A DNA stretch of 43,005 nucleotides from Acidobacteriota bacterium. Its GTDB lineage: Bacteria > Acidobacteriota > Terriglobia > Bryobacterales > Bryobacteraceae. The notes under the pieces are model-generated. The model was not told where the DNA came from. It saw only the letters and a program-made list of their open reading frames with translations, and searched no databases. This document shows, piece after piece, positions 18,325 through 28,054 of the stretch. The stretch's first letter is position 1; the number at the start of each line of letters is the position of its first letter. The stretch is taken from assembly GCA_026394075.1 (NCBI GenBank), contig JAPKYX010000048.1, positions 1-43,005 on the forward strand. The letters run 5' to 3'. The position numbers and the translations under genes are program-made.

Positions 18325-19473
18325 ATGTCATCCATGACCCCCAACATGCTCGGTGCCTACGGTGAGTGGGCCGCACAGTCCATGGCGGACCCGCCGCGTC
18401 TGTCGTTCCGGCAGCCGATGTTCAAAGATCCCGCCGCCTGGCGTCCCGTCGCCCGCGCCCGCTACCGCGAGCTGTTGATGGGGCCGGCCCCGTCGCCCAC
18501 CCCCGTCGCCACCGTACAGCATCACATCGAGTTCGACGGCCTGGCCATTGAGCATCTCCAGTGGCAGTTGCCCTACGGCCCACCCACGGAAGCCCTGTTG
18601 CTGAAGCCCGCCAAAGCTACCGGCAAACTGCCGGGCATCGTCGGGCTGCATGATCACGGCGGCAACAAGTATTTCGGCCTGCGCAAGATCACGCGCATGT
18701 CCAAGGACCCGCACCCGCTGATGCTGAAGCACCAGGATCAGTACTACAGCGGCCTCGCCTGGGCCAACGAACTGGCCAAGCGCGGCTATGCCGTGCTGGT
18801 GCACGATACCTTCACCTTCGGCAGCCGCCGCATGCGTCTGGCCGATCTGCCCGGCAATATTCGCAACAACATGGTGGAGGCCAACCCGGAAGCGCCCGAC
18901 GAGATCCTGCGCTACAACCAGTTCGCCGCCGCGCATGAGCATCTCGTCTCCAAAAGCCTCTTCAGCGCCGGTATCACCTGGCCCGGCGTCTTCGTCAATG
19001 ACGACCAGCGCGCGCTCGACTATCTGGCCTCTCGCCCCGATGTCGACGCGACGCGCCTGGGCTGCGCCGGCCTGTCCGGCGGCGGCCTGCGTACCGTGAT
19101 GCTCACCGGTGCCGATGAGCGCATCCGGTGCAGCTGCTGCGTCGGCATGATGACCACTTGGCGCGACTACGTGCTGAACAAGAGCCATACCCACACCTGG
19201 ATGTGCTACGTCCCGGGCCTGCCCAAAGACCTGGACTATCCCGAGATCCTGGGCCTGGGCGCACCCAACCCGGTGCTGGTGCTCAACAACCGCCAGGATG
19301 CGCTGTTCACCATGCCCGAGATGGAACGAGCGGACCGTATGCTAACGGAGGTCTACCAGAAAGCCGGCGCTCCGGACCGCTATAAGGGCAGCTTCTACGA
19401 CGGCCCGCACAAGTTCGATGCCGACATGCAAAAAGAAGCCTTCAACTGGTTTGACCGCTGGCTGAAGGCCTAA
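18325..19473 (+). CDS. Alpha/beta hydrolase (acetyl-xylan-esterase / dienelactone-hydrolase-like)
   Basis: 382 residues from the ATG at 18325, with TAGGAG upstream; the longer open frame back to 18166 runs into the HicA region and is not used. No signal peptide. The catalytic triad can be read as S251 in GLSGGG, D325 in NNRQDALF and H362 in DGPHKFD. An oxyanion-type HDHGG occurs in VGLHDHGGNK. Family members hydrolyse esters of sugars or small acids; the exact substrate is unknown. It ends three bases from a second hydrolase gene that converges on it. Confidence 0.88.
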   Translation: MSSMTPNMLGAYGEWAAQSMADPPRLSFRQPMFKDPAAWRPVARARYRELLMGPAPSPTPVATVQHHIEFDGLAIEHLQWQLPYGPPTEALLLKPAKATGKLPGIVGLHDHGGNKYFGLRKITRMSKDPHPLMLKHQDQYYSGLAWANELAKRGYAVLVHDTFTFGSRRMRLADLPGNIRNNMVEANPEAPDEILRYNQFAAAHEHLVSKSLFSAGITWPGVFVNDDQRALDYLASRPDVDATRLGCAGLSGGGLRTVMLTGADERIRCSCCVGMMTTWRDYVLNKSHTHTWMCYVPGLPKDLDYPEILGLGAPNPVLVLNNRQDALFTMPEMERADRMLTEVYQKAGAPDRYKGSFYDGPHKFDADMQKEAFNWFDRWLKA

Positions 19474-19476
19474 CCT

Positions 19477-20298
19477 TTACCGCCGCCGCAGCCAGTCTGA
19501 CAAGCGGGCGGGCCAGCTGGAGAGCGCAATGTCCGTGGCCGCCAAGCCCACACCGTGCGGACCCTTCTCGTAGATGTGCATCTCCACCGGCACGCCCGCC
19601 TTGCGGCACGCCATGTAGAACAGCACGCTATTCTCCGGCGGTACGCCCGTGTCCTCGTTGGTGTGGAACAGAAAGATGGGCGGCGTGTCGCGCGTCACCT
19701 GCAGCTCATTCGACATCTCTTCCTGCAGCTTCGCCTCCGGTGTGTCGCCCAGCAGGTTGCGCCGTGAGCCTTTGTGGACATACGGCTCATTGGTGAAGGT
19801 GATCACCGGGTAGCCCAAAATGGCGAAGTCCGGGCGCGTGCCGGGGCCGGAATGCGTGGCGACCGTGGCCGCCAGATGCCCGCCTGCGGAGAAGCCCATA
19901 ATGCCCACGCGGTCCGGGTTGATCTTGAACTCCGCCGCCCGCCGCCGCACGATCCGCAACGCCTGCTGCGCGTCCTGCAAGGGCGCCGGATGACGATAGC
20001 GTGGTCCCAGCCGGTACTTCAGCACGAACGCCGTGATGCCTTGCGAGTTCAGCCACTGCGCGATCTGCGTGCCCTCATGGTCCACCGCCAGTGCGCCATA
20101 GCCGCCACCGGGGCACACCAATACGGCCATGCCGTTGCCGTTCTTTGCGATCCAGGGCGTCAGCGACGGCTTGTCCACTTCCTCCGTGCCGGCAGCGCCG
20201 GGCGCGCCGTTGGGCCACAGCAGTTCGGCGGGCGGGATCTGCGGGCCGCGTTGCGCCCACAGGGCGCTGGCCATCGCAAAGACAAGAACAAGTCGCAT
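19477..20298 (-). CDS. Secreted alpha/beta hydrolase (xylan esterase / BD-FAE-like)
   Basis: 273 residues from the ATG at 20298, preceded by AGGA at eight bases; an ATG three codons upstream is less well placed. A signal peptide is present (MRLVLVFAMASALWAQ). The HGG-type loop reads CPGGGYGALAVDHEG. Triad: S137 in GFSAGGH, D216 in NEDTGV and H248 in GPHGVGL. Proteins of this type (often annotated xylanase or acetyl esterase) remove acetyl groups from plant polysaccharides. This would fit with the receptor at the window start, but no direct link is seen. It is convergent with the other hydrolase. Confidence 0.88.
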   Translation of the reverse strand: MRLVLVFAMASALWAQRGPQIPPAELLWPNGAPGAAGTEEVDKPSLTPWIAKNGNGMAVLVCPGGGYGALAVDHEGTQIAQWLNSQGITAFVLKYRLGPRYRHPAPLQDAQQALRIVRRRAAEFKINPDRVGIMGFSAGGHLAATVATHSGPGTRPDFAILGYPVITFTNEPYVHKGSRRNLLGDTPEAKLQEEMSNELQVTRDTPPIFLFHTNEDTGVPPENSVLFYMACRKAGVPVEMHIYEKGPHGVGLAATDIALSSWPARLSDWLRRR

Positions 20299-20326
20299 GT
20301 GAAGCATCCTAGCGCAGGTGCGGCCT

Positions 20327-20359
20327 GATTCGAGGTACAACTCTGGATTCGAGGTATAA
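20327..20359. repeat. Tandem 14-base direct repeat between divergent genes
   Basis: GATTCGAGGTACAA at 20327-20340 recurs at 20346-20359 with a single T/C change, a period of 19 bases. It lies between the divergent hydrolase (start 20298) and VWA gene (start 20369). The right copy ends in a -10-like TATAAA (20355-20360). Spacing close to two helical turns would suit a dimeric regulator acting on either gene. Confidence 0.6.
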
Positions 20360-20368
20360 AGGGGGCGG

Positions 20369-21307
20369 ATGCTCACCGCCCTCGCTTGCCTTGTGCTGGT
20401 GCAACAATTTGTGCTGGCGCAAGAAACCGTCACCTTCCGCGCCGACATCAACCAGGTGCGCTTGGACACCCTGGTTCTCGATGACGGCAAGCCGGTGGCC
20501 GGGCTCACCAAGGCGGACTTCCGGGTGCTGGACGAGAATGCGCCCATGCAGCTGAAGTATGTGGACTACGGCGCGCAACCCTTGGACCTGCTGCTCCTGC
20601 TCGACGTCAGCGGCAGCATGAAGCCCGCTATTCGCGAACTGGCGGGCGCGGCCGGGGATGCCATGCGCGTGATGAAGGAGGGCGACCGCATCGCCGTCGC
20701 CGTCTTCCGCGAGCGGCCCGATTTCGTCCTGCCGCCCGAAACCGATTTCTGGAAGGTCACCCAGTTCCTGCGCCAGTTAGTCGACCACGAGAAGTTCGAC
20801 GGCGGTACCGACATTGATGGCGCCCTGATCGGCGCGGCCCGCCACTTTCGAACCGATCCCGCCTACACCGGGCCCGAAAATCAACGGCGCCGGGCGATCC
20901 TGATCGTCACCGACAACGTAGCCGAATCGCGCACCACCGCCTCGCGGGTCACGCGGTCACTTTGGTCGGCCGACACGACGGTGAGTTCGCTGCTGATCCT
21001 GTCACCGCAAGCCAACGCCCGCCAAGGCTTCGCGCCGACGCGCGCCGTCAACTGGTCCGACGTCCGGCCCATCACCTACGCGACGGGTGGCGACTTTATG
21101 GACTGGGCCCCGGGCACGCCGGCGCTCGCCCAAGTGCTCGAACGCATCCGTCAACGCTACAGCCTGCAGTACGACGCCCCACCGGGCAAGACCGGCAAGG
21201 AGCGCAAAGTGAAGGTCGACCTAAGCCCCGAGGCGCGCGCCCGTTACCCGCAAGCCCGCGTCATCGCCCGCACCGGCTATCTCGCGGGCACGCCGCGCGT
21301 CGAATAG
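20369..21307 (+). CDS. VWFA-related acidobacterial domain protein, exported
   Basis: 312 residues with a signal peptide (MLTALACLVLVQQFVLAQE). An N-terminal beta-sandwich (ADINQVRLDTLVLDDGKPVA, then FRVLDEN) is followed by a von Willebrand A domain: MIDAS DVSGS at 79-83, a conserved Thr in GGTDIDGAL, and IVTDNVAES. The ending SLQYDAPPGKTGKERKVKVD matches the acidobacterial VWFA-related family, which is abundant in this phylum and of unknown role; metal-dependent protein binding is the family expectation. It is followed after 38 bases by the PSD1 gene on the same strand. Confidence 0.9.
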   Translation: MLTALACLVLVQQFVLAQETVTFRADINQVRLDTLVLDDGKPVAGLTKADFRVLDENAPMQLKYVDYGAQPLDLLLLLDVSGSMKPAIRELAGAAGDAMRVMKEGDRIAVAVFRERPDFVLPPETDFWKVTQFLRQLVDHEKFDGGTDIDGALIGAARHFRTDPAYTGPENQRRRAILIVTDNVAESRTTASRVTRSLWSADTTVSSLLILSPQANARQGFAPTRAVNWSDVRPITYATGGDFMDWAPGTPALAQVLERIRQRYSLQYDAPPGKTGKERKVKVDLSPEARARYPQARVIARTGYLAGTPRVE

Positions 21308-21345
21308 GCGGCTGGCATTACGCAACGGTGACATAATTAGGGCAA

Positions 21346-24186
21346 ATGCGACCCGGCAGCTTTGCAACACTTCTGTTCCTCTGTTCGTTCGCCGCTTCGG
21401 CCCAGAAAGTCGACTATGTGCGCGAAGTGCGGCCCATCTTGTCGGACCGCTGCTTTGCCTGCCACGGCCCCGACGAAGCCAACCGCAAAGCCAACCTGCG
21501 CCTCGACACCAAAGAAGGCATGGAAGCAGCGCTGGCCAAGATCGGCCCGCGCATCGCGCATGAGAAGAAGGCTCTGCGTATGCCGCCGCCGCAGTCCGGA
21601 GTTCTCACTGAGCCCCAGATCGCCACGCTCCAGAAATGGATCAGCCAAGGCGGCGAATGGAAGATGCACTGGAGCTATCTACCGCCCAAGCGAGCCGAAG
21701 CGCCCGCGGTGAAGAACACCGCCTGGGCCCAGACCAGCATTGACCGGTTCATCCTGGCGCGTCTCGAAAAAGAGAATCTCAAGCCCGCCCCGCGCACCGG
21801 CAAAGCCGCTCTGCTGCGCCGCGTCAGCCTGGACCTCACCGGCCTGCCCCCCACGCCTGCCGAAGTCACCGCATTCCTCAACGACACCTCCGCCACCGCC
21901 TACGAGAAAGTGGTGGACCGCCTGCTCGCCTCACCCCACTACGGTGAACGGATGGCGATGCCCTGGCTCGACTTGGCACGTTATGCCGACACGCACGGCT
22001 ACCACATCGATTCGCACCGCGACATGTCCGCCTGGCGCGATTGGGTGATCAATTCGTTCAACCAGAACCTGCCCTACGACAAGTTCACCGTCTGGCAATT
22101 GGCGGGCGACCTGTTGCCCAATCCCACCAAGGAGCAACTGCTGGCCACCGCCTTCAACCGCAACCACATGATCAACTACGAAGGCGGCGCGATCCCGGAG
22201 GAGTACCTCACCGAATATGTGATCGACCGCGTGGAAGCCACGGCCAACGTCTGGATGGGCATGACCATGGGCTGCGCGCGCTGTCACGACCACAAGTACG
22301 ACCCCATCCGCCAGAAAGAGTTCTACCGCTTCTTCGCCTTCTTCAACACCGTCCGCGAGAAGGGCCTGGATGGATCGCGCGGCAATGCCGAGCCGGTGCT
22401 GAAGCTGCCGGACACCTGGCAGCAGTCGCGCCTGGATGCAATCGCGAAGCGCACCACGGAGCTGGAAGCCTGGCTCGATGAACGCGACGTCGTCGCCCTG
22501 CGCGAAGGCTGGGAGTTCCAGCAGCCGAAGTTCCCTACGCCCCCCACAGCCAATGAGAAAGCCACCGCGGCCGCTTCGCTGCGCTTCAAGATGAGCTCCC
22601 GGCTGGACACGGTCGATAGCCTGCTGGTCGATCAGCCACACCTGAAGCTGTGGATCGATGGCGGCCAGGCAATTGGCCGCAACCGCCGCGGCTCCCGCCT
22701 CTACTTCCAGCAAGGCACTCAGGTCTGGCGGACCAAAGACAACTTCGTCACCGGCGATTGGCAGCACGCCGCGCTCAACTTGAGCGGCACCCCGGTGCTC
22801 TATCTCGACACCAAGCCCGTGACGCTGGAGCCCGCCCAAGCCACTGCTCCCAAGAACCCACCCAAGGGCTCCAAGGAAGACCTCCGCTTCTTCGACCGCG
22901 CCCTCACCGCCGGCGAGATCCGTATCCTGGCCATCGATGAGCCGGCCAAAGCGATCCTGGCCGTGGCCGCCGACAAGCGCAACAGCGAACAACGCCGCGC
23001 CCTGCTGGACTACTTCTTTGAGCACGGCGCCCCAGCCGGGGTCCGCGACGTCAACCGCGAACTCCGTGCGCTCTACCTCGAACGTGACGACCTGGACGCC
23101 GCCATCCCCTCCGCCATGGTGATGTCGGAAATGGCCATCCCGCGCGAGAGCAAAGTGCTCGCCCGTGGTGACTATCGCAACGGCACCGAAGTGGTGACGC
23201 CCGGTGTCCCCAGCTTCCTGCCGCCGCTCCCGTCCGGCGCGCCCCAGAACCGCCTGGGCTTGGCCCAATGGCTCACCTCCGGCCAGCACCCGCTCACCGC
23301 CCGCGTCGCCGTCAATCGCTTCTGGCAGATGTATTTCGGCACGGGCCTGGTGAAGACCGTCGAAGACTTCGGCAGCCAGGGCGAGTACCCCATGCACGTT
23401 GAACTGCTGGACTGGCTGGCCACCGAGTTTGTCCAATCCGGCTGGGACGTCCGCCACATGCAGAAGCTGATCGTCATGTCCGCCGCCTATCAGCAATCCT
23501 CCAAGGTCACACCCGAGCTTCACGAGAGGGACCCCGAGAATCGCCTAGTCGCCCGCGGCCCGCGTTTCCGCCTGCCGGCAGAGTTGGTGCGCGACAACGC
23601 GCTGGCCGTCAGCGGCTTGCTGAACGGCAAGATCGGTGGCGAAAGCGTGCTGCCGTATCATCCGCCGGGGGTCTGGGAAGACATCGCCTATGGCGACACC
23701 TTCTCCGCCCAGCGCTACGTGCAGGACCATGGCGACAAGCTCTACCGCCGCTCCATGTACTCGTTCTGGAAGCGGACCTCGCCGCCGGTGTCGCTGGCCA
23801 CTTTCGACGCGCCCGATCGCGAAAAGTGCATCGCCCGCCGCGCCACCACCAACACGCCACTACAGGCCCTGGTGCTGCTCAATGACCCGACATACATCGA
23901 AGCCGCCCGCGTGCTCGCCGCCCAAGCCATGGCCGCGCCCGATCCGCTGGCCTTCATGTTCCAACGGGCCGTCTCGCGTGCCCCTTCCGCGCAAGAAAGC
24001 ACCCTGCTGCGCGCGCAGTTGGCCAAGCAGGTGACCGTCTACCGCAACTGGAAAGAAGGCGTCGACAAGCTGCTGAAGGTGGGCGAAGCCCCCGTGCCCG
24101 CCGGGCGTGACCGCGTCCTGCTGGCCGCCTGGACCACCGTCGCCAGCACCATCCTCAACCTCGACCAAACAATCACCAAGGAATAG
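21346..24186 (+). CDS. Cytochrome-type DUF1549/DUF1553 (PSD1) protein with LamG-like insert
   Basis: 946 residues with a signal peptide ([20 protein letters not shown]). The haem motif CFACH (C36, C39, H40) starts a planctomycete-type cytochrome c domain. DUF1549 follows (about 120-330: [35 protein letters not shown]). About 395-545 carries a LamG-like beta region ([24 protein letters not shown]). DUF1553 lies at about 640-900 ([29 protein letters not shown]). This is the standard architecture of a family expanded in Planctomycetes and Acidobacteria whose function is not established; it is coupled to DUF1501 proteins, as here. Confidence 0.93.
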   Translation: MRPGSFATLLFLCSFAASAQKVDYVREVRPILSDRCFACHGPDEANRKANLRLDTKEGMEAALAKIGPRIAHEKKALRMPPPQSGVLTEPQIATLQKWISQGGEWKMHWSYLPPKRAEAPAVKNTAWAQTSIDRFILARLEKENLKPAPRTGKAALLRRVSLDLTGLPPTPAEVTAFLNDTSATAYEKVVDRLLASPHYGERMAMPWLDLARYADTHGYHIDSHRDMSAWRDWVINSFNQNLPYDKFTVWQLAGDLLPNPTKEQLLATAFNRNHMINYEGGAIPEEYLTEYVIDRVEATANVWMGMTMGCARCHDHKYDPIRQKEFYRFFAFFNTVREKGLDGSRGNAEPVLKLPDTWQQSRLDAIAKRTTELEAWLDERDVVALREGWEFQQPKFPTPPTANEKATAAASLRFKMSSRLDTVDSLLVDQPHLKLWIDGGQAIGRNRRGSRLYFQQGTQVWRTKDNFVTGDWQHAALNLSGTPVLYLDTKPVTLEPAQATAPKNPPKGSKEDLRFFDRALTAGEIRILAIDEPAKAILAVAADKRNSEQRRALLDYFFEHGAPAGVRDVNRELRALYLERDDLDAAIPSAMVMSEMAIPRESKVLARGDYRNGTEVVTPGVPSFLPPLPSGAPQNRLGLAQWLTSGQHPLTARVAVNRFWQMYFGTGLVKTVEDFGSQGEYPMHVELLDWLATEFVQSGWDVRHMQKLIVMSAAYQQSSKVTPELHERDPENRLVARGPRFRLPAELVRDNALAVSGLLNGKIGGESVLPYHPPGVWEDIAYGDTFSAQRYVQDHGDKLYRRSMYSFWKRTSPPVSLATFDAPDREKCIARRATTNTPLQALVLLNDPTYIEAARVLAAQAMAAPDPLAFMFQRAVSRAPSAQESTLLRAQLAKQVTVYRNWKEGVDKLLKVGEAPVPAGRDRVLLAAWTTVASTILNLDQTITKE

Positions 24187-24202
24187 CCGCCAAGGAAACA
24201 CC

Positions 24203-25663
24203 ATGGACCTCCGCCAGCAATTTGAACTCGCGATGACCCGCCGGGCGCTCTTCTCCCGCGCCTCCACTGGTCTTGGTTTAGCCGCCTTAAACGCCTTGGG
24301 GATGGGCCAGGCCAGCGCCGCCTCCGGTGACAAGTCGCCCAACGGCGGCCTGCCCGGTCTGCCGCACTTTGCGGCCAAAGCGAAGCGCGTCATCTTCCTG
24401 CACCAATCCGGCGGCCCCGCGCAGCAGGATCTATTTGACTACAAGCCGCAGCTCGAAAAGCACCGCGGCATCGACCTTCCCGCCAGCGTCCGCATGGGCC
24501 AGCGCATCACCGGCATGACCTCCGGCCAAGCCACGTTCCCGGTGGCGCCGTCACTGTTCAAGTTTTCGCAGCATGGCCAGTCCGGCACCTGGATGTCGGA
24601 GCTTCTGCCGTGGACCTCGAAGATTGTCGACGACATCACCATCGTCAAGTCCGTCAACACCGACGCCATCAATCACGACCCCGCCATCACCTTCATCCAG
24701 ACCGGCAGCCAGCAACCCGGCCGACCCAGCCTGGGCAGTTGGGTCAGCTATGGCCTGGGCAGCGAGAACCAAAGCCTGCCCTCGTTTGTCGTGCTGGTCA
24801 GCCAATCGAGCGCCGTCAACATCGATCAGCCTCTGTTCAGCCGCCTCTGGTCCGCCGGCTTCCTGCCCTCCAATTACCAGGGCGTCAGCTTCCGCTCCTC
24901 CGGCGACCCGGTGCTGTTTCTATCCGATGCCCCCGGCATCGACCGCGAAACCCGCCGCCGCATGCTCGATTCCTTGAAGGCGATCAACGGCGCACACAGC
25001 GCCGAATTCGGCGACCCCGAAATCGAAACGCGCATTTCGCAATACGAGATGGCGTACCGCATGCAGACCTCGGTGCCGGAACTGATGGATATGTCGAAAG
25101 AGTCCGCCGCCACGCTCGACATGTACGGCCCGGACGCCCGCAAGCCCGGCACCTACGCCTCGCACTGCCTGCTCGCCCGGCGCTTGGTGGAACGCGGAGT
25201 GCGCTTCGTGCAGCTCTACAAACGCGGCTGGGATCAACACAACGACCTGCCTCGCGACCTCCGCCGCCAATGCGAAGCCGTCGATCAACCGTCAGCCGCT
25301 CTGGTGATGGACTTGAAGCAACGCGGTCTGCTCGATGACACCCTCGTCGTCTGGGGCGGCGAATTCGGCCGCACCGTCTATTCGCAAGGCCGCCTCACCG
25401 ACACCAACTACGGCCGCGATCACCACCCCCGTAACTTCGCCATGTGGTTCGCCGGCGGCGGCATGAAACGCGGAGTCTCCATCGGCGAGACCGACGACTT
25501 CAGCTACAACATCACCCAGGACCCCGTGCACATCCACGACATCCAAGCCACCATCATGCACTGCCTGGGCGTCAACCACAAAAAACTAACCTACCGCTTC
25601 CAAGGCCGCGATTTCAGGCTGACGGACGTGCACGGGAATGTGGTGGAGAAGATGCTGGCGTAG
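24203..25663 (+). CDS. DUF1501 protein with twin-arginine-type signal
   Basis: 486 residues from the ATG at 24203 (AAGGAAA upstream); the longer frame overlaps the previous gene and is shadow. [20 protein letters not shown] is a twin-arginine-like signal. DUF1501 features: [20 protein letters not shown], an [13 protein letters not shown] block, [10 protein letters not shown], and [17 protein letters not shown]. The family resembles alkaline-phosphatase/sulfatase folds and accompanies PSD1 cytochromes; the 16-base gap to the PSD1 gene shows one operon. The enzymatic role is unproven. Confidence 0.93.
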   Translation: MDLRQQFELAMTRRALFSRASTGLGLAALNALGMGQASAASGDKSPNGGLPGLPHFAAKAKRVIFLHQSGGPAQQDLFDYKPQLEKHRGIDLPASVRMGQRITGMTSGQATFPVAPSLFKFSQHGQSGTWMSELLPWTSKIVDDITIVKSVNTDAINHDPAITFIQTGSQQPGRPSLGSWVSYGLGSENQSLPSFVVLVSQSSAVNIDQPLFSRLWSAGFLPSNYQGVSFRSSGDPVLFLSDAPGIDRETRRRMLDSLKAINGAHSAEFGDPEIETRISQYEMAYRMQTSVPELMDMSKESAATLDMYGPDARKPGTYASHCLLARRLVERGVRFVQLYKRGWDQHNDLPRDLRRQCEAVDQPSAALVMDLKQRGLLDDTLVVWGGEFGRTVYSQGRLTDTNYGRDHHPRNFAMWFAGGGMKRGVSIGETDDFSYNITQDPVHIHDIQATIMHCLGVNHKKLTYRFQGRDFRLTDVHGNVVEKMLA

Positions 25664-25668
25664 GCGCT

Positions 25669-25923
25669 ATGCATTGGGATGTGACTGAAGTCCGCGTGGA
25701 ATCTGCTCACGTCTTGTGGGTGAAGTTCAGGGATGGGATCACTGGACGGGTCCGTTTCGATCCGTCATTCTTCGTCGGCGTCTTCGCCCCAGTCAAAGCC
25801 CCGGATCGCTTCGAGCAGGTCTTCATTGACCGGGGCGCTTTGTCGTGGCCCGGCGATCTCAATTTGGCGCCTGACGCAATGTATCAGGAGATTCTCAATG
25901 CGGGCGAATGGACCTTGAACTGA
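25669..25923 (+). CDS. DUF2442 domain protein
   Basis: 84 residues from the ATG at 25669, five bases after the DUF1501 stop. Sequence MHWDVTEVRVESAHVLWVKF, GRVRFDPSFFVGVFAPVKAP and WPGDLNLAPDAMYQEIL is typical of DUF2442, a small fold often next to DUF4160 in gene pairs suspected to be toxin-antitoxin systems. No DUF4160 partner lies here, so it is an orphan. It marks the left end of an accessory patch. Confidence 0.85.
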   Translation: MHWDVTEVRVESAHVLWVKFRDGITGRVRFDPSFFVGVFAPVKAPDRFEQVFIDRGALSWPGDLNLAPDAMYQEILNAGEWTLN

Positions 25924-25970
25924 GCCGTCGCGTGATACGAATAGAGTTAATTCAGAGCGACTGGTCAGTG

Positions 25971-26558
25971 CTAAACCATCGTTTCGGGCTCGAGAGATTG
26001 AAGAATCTCCTCATTGATGGAGCGGCAAAAGAAGATGAATTGTGCAACGCCAGCGACGGCTCCCTCGAAGAAATGGTTAGTCAATTGATCAACGGATTTG
26101 GACTGACGCCATTCCTCAATCAGCGGGTACTCCTTCCTATTCGCGTGAGCCAAGTCCCCATAGAGCACGGTATTGATGATTTTCTCATTAGTTAACTCGA
26201 CACCGCGGAAAGTGAACCCGATCGGCGCGTCTCGCCATTGAAAATAATTTGCGAATGATTGCTTGATTTGCTCGGTGCGTGCAGCGGGTAGCTTCGAACG
26301 CAAATATAGTTCGAGCATTCCATCAAGCTTAATTCTGTCGCGATCTTGCACGAAGAACCTCAACGTAAGCGCGAACGCGTCGGTGGCCTCTTCGGTGGCA
26401 CCAATCCGTTCCACCGAAAGCGGCTGGTCTACGCTCCAGGTAATTGTGACGCTGTTTTGTCTCGCAAAGATCTGCTCTACAAAGCTTGACCGCAGCAGCT
26501 TGTCAGCCTTTTCATTGAACAAGCGGAGGCGGTGAAGATCGTCGTTTGATAAGCTCAC
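25971..26558 (-). CDS. Hypothetical protein, 195 residues, low-GC region
   Basis: No family was recognised. The predicted protein is soluble and mostly alpha/beta (SSFVEQIFARQNSVTITWSV, ALTLRFFVQDRDRIKLDGML, NRKEYPLIEEW) with no signal or membrane segment. Base composition is visibly lower in GC than the surroundings (27 of 60 bases in 25981-26040, against 37 of 60 in 25201-25260), and it is flanked by small orphan genes, which suggests recent acquisition. It is divergent from the DUF433 gene, with 29 bases between the starts. Confidence 0.7.
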   Translation of the reverse strand: MSLSNDDLHRLRLFNEKADKLLRSSFVEQIFARQNSVTITWSVDQPLSVERIGATEEATDAFALTLRFFVQDRDRIKLDGMLELYLRSKLPAARTEQIKQSFANYFQWRDAPIGFTFRGVELTNEKIINTVLYGDLAHANRKEYPLIEEWRQSKSVDQLTNHFFEGAVAGVAQFIFFCRSINEEILQSLEPETMV

Positions 26559-26587
26559 TGCTTTCAGTATGGATTGGATTCCTTGCC

Positions 26588-26815
26588 ATGAAAACCCTTG
26601 ACTGGTCCCAGTGCCCCGCCGTGGAAAGTATCCCCGGCAAAGTCAGCGGTGCCTGGGTGCTGCGCGGAACCCGCACACCAGTGAAAGTTCTGTTCGAGAA
26701 TCTCGAAGCGGGCCTCAGCCTAGACGAATTGATCGAACAGTTCCCCGTCACCCGTGAGCAACTCGAAAGTTTGATGGCGTTCGTGGCCCGCTCGCTCGAA
26801 AAGGAACCGGCGTAA
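26588..26815 (+). CDS. DUF433 protein (antitoxin-like), without visible toxin partner
   Basis: 75 residues from the ATG at 26588; an upstream in-frame extension is rejected. MKTLDWSQCPAVESIPGKVS, WVLRGTRTPVKVLFENLEAG, LSLDELIEQFPVTREQLES is a clear DUF433 winged-helix/VapB-like sequence. DUF433 proteins usually pair with a DUF5615 PIN-like toxin directly downstream. Here the next gene, 57 bases on, is an epimerase, so the toxin is missing. Confidence 0.85.
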   Translation: MKTLDWSQCPAVESIPGKVSGAWVLRGTRTPVKVLFENLEAGLSLDELIEQFPVTREQLESLMAFVARSLEKEPA

Positions 26816-26872
26816 CCGGATCGAGGTGAGTCTTGGTGCCGTCCGTGCAGCGGCGGTACACTAGCCTTTCCG

Positions 26873-28054
26873 ATGGACCAAACGGCCCGTATCACCCGCT
26901 ACCTCGCGTCGCTTGACGCTTCCACCAACTTCTGGCTCACCCATTCGCTCGACCGTGAGCATGGCGGCTACTTTACCTGCCTCACGCGCGAAGGCCAGGT
27001 CTACGACACCCGCAAGTATGTCTGGCTGATGGGCCGGGCGGTGTGGATGTTTTCGCGGCTTTATCGGGAGCGGGAAGCTCGCCCCGAATACCTGGAAGCG
27101 GCCAAGCTGAACCTCGATTTTCTGCGGCGCTATGCCCGGCGGGAAGATGGCGCGTACTACTTTGCGCTCTCACGCGACGGCGCGCCCGTGGCCTTCCAGC
27201 GCAAGCCCTACGGAGCCGTCTTTGTCTGCATCGGCTTGGCCGAATATGCCCGCGCCACCGCCGAGCAGCAGTATCTCGAGGAAGCAGTCGAGCTGTTCTG
27301 GAAGATCCGCCAGTGGATTGCGGACCCGGCGCTGCTGGGCCGGGCGCGGCATGGGCAGTCCCAACTGGCCGACGTGATGGTCACCATCTCCATGCTGCAG
27401 GAGCTGATGCCCTCGCATGACGACCCGCGCTATGCGGAACTGCTGAACCAGATGCTCGATGAAGCGCTGGCGCACCAGCATCCCGAACTGGGCGTCCTCA
27501 CGGAGAACATCCTCGCCGACGGCCTCCGTCGCGATGAGTCACTCCCCGGCGGACGCCTCTGGTGCCCCGGCCACAGCGCGGAGGTCAGCTGGTTTCTCCT
27601 GCGCATCCTGGACGAGTACCCCGATGCGGCAAAGAAGGCCCGCGTGCTGGATAACTTGGAACGTTCACTCGAACTCGGCTGGGACTCCGAACAGGAAGGT
27701 CTCTACTACTTCCTCGACACTCAAGGGCAGCCCATGCTGGAACTCGAATGGGACATGAAGCTCTGGTGGCCGCACACTGAGGCGATGCTCGCCCTGGCCC
27801 ATGCGTGGCGGCGGACGGGTGACACCAAGTGGCTCCGCTGGCTGGACCGGATGGACGACTACAGCTGGCGCACCTTTGTCGACGACCCCGGCGCGCCCTC
27901 GAAAGCCGTACCCGGTGCCCCATCCGGCGAATGGTTCGGCTACACCGACCGTTCCGGCCGCATCACGCACAACGCCAAAGGCAACCACTACAAAGGCTTC
28001 TTCCACGTGCCCCGCGCCCTGTGGCTGGCCTGCGGCGAACTGCGGGCGGGTTAG
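26873..28054 (+). CDS. AGE family epimerase/isomerase (N-acylglucosamine 2-epimerase-like)
   Basis: 393 residues forming an alpha/alpha barrel. Family histidines appear in place: H234 in CPGHSAEVSW, H301 in WWPHTEAM, H378 in GFFHVPRAL. Other marks are VYDTRKYVWLMGRAVWMFSR and WLRWLDRMDDYSWRTFVDDP. The family interconverts N-acyl-hexosamines or aldoses (glucosamine 2-epimerase, mannose isomerase, cellobiose 2-epimerase); which reaction applies here is not resolved. TACACT (26857-26862) lies 10 bases before the ATG with TTGGTG 18 bases further up, and no ribosome-binding site is visible. Confidence 0.9.
   Translation: MDQTARITRYLASLDASTNFWLTHSLDREHGGYFTCLTREGQVYDTRKYVWLMGRAVWMFSRLYREREARPEYLEAAKLNLDFLRRYARREDGAYYFALSRDGAPVAFQRKPYGAVFVCIGLAEYARATAEQQYLEEAVELFWKIRQWIADPALLGRARHGQSQLADVMVTISMLQELMPSHDDPRYAELLNQMLDEALAHQHPELGVLTENILADGLRRDESLPGGRLWCPGHSAEVSWFLLRILDEYPDAAKKARVLDNLERSLELGWDSEQEGLYYFLDTQGQPMLELEWDMKLWWPHTEAMLALAHAWRRTGDTKWLRWLDRMDDYSWRTFVDDPGAPSKAVPGAPSGEWFGYTDRSGRITHNAKGNHYKGFFHVPRALWLACGELRAG

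Noticed and set aside
21931-23523. Open frame of 530 codons on the minus strand
   Set aside because: Antisense to the PSD1 gene, which has clear domains and a signal peptide.
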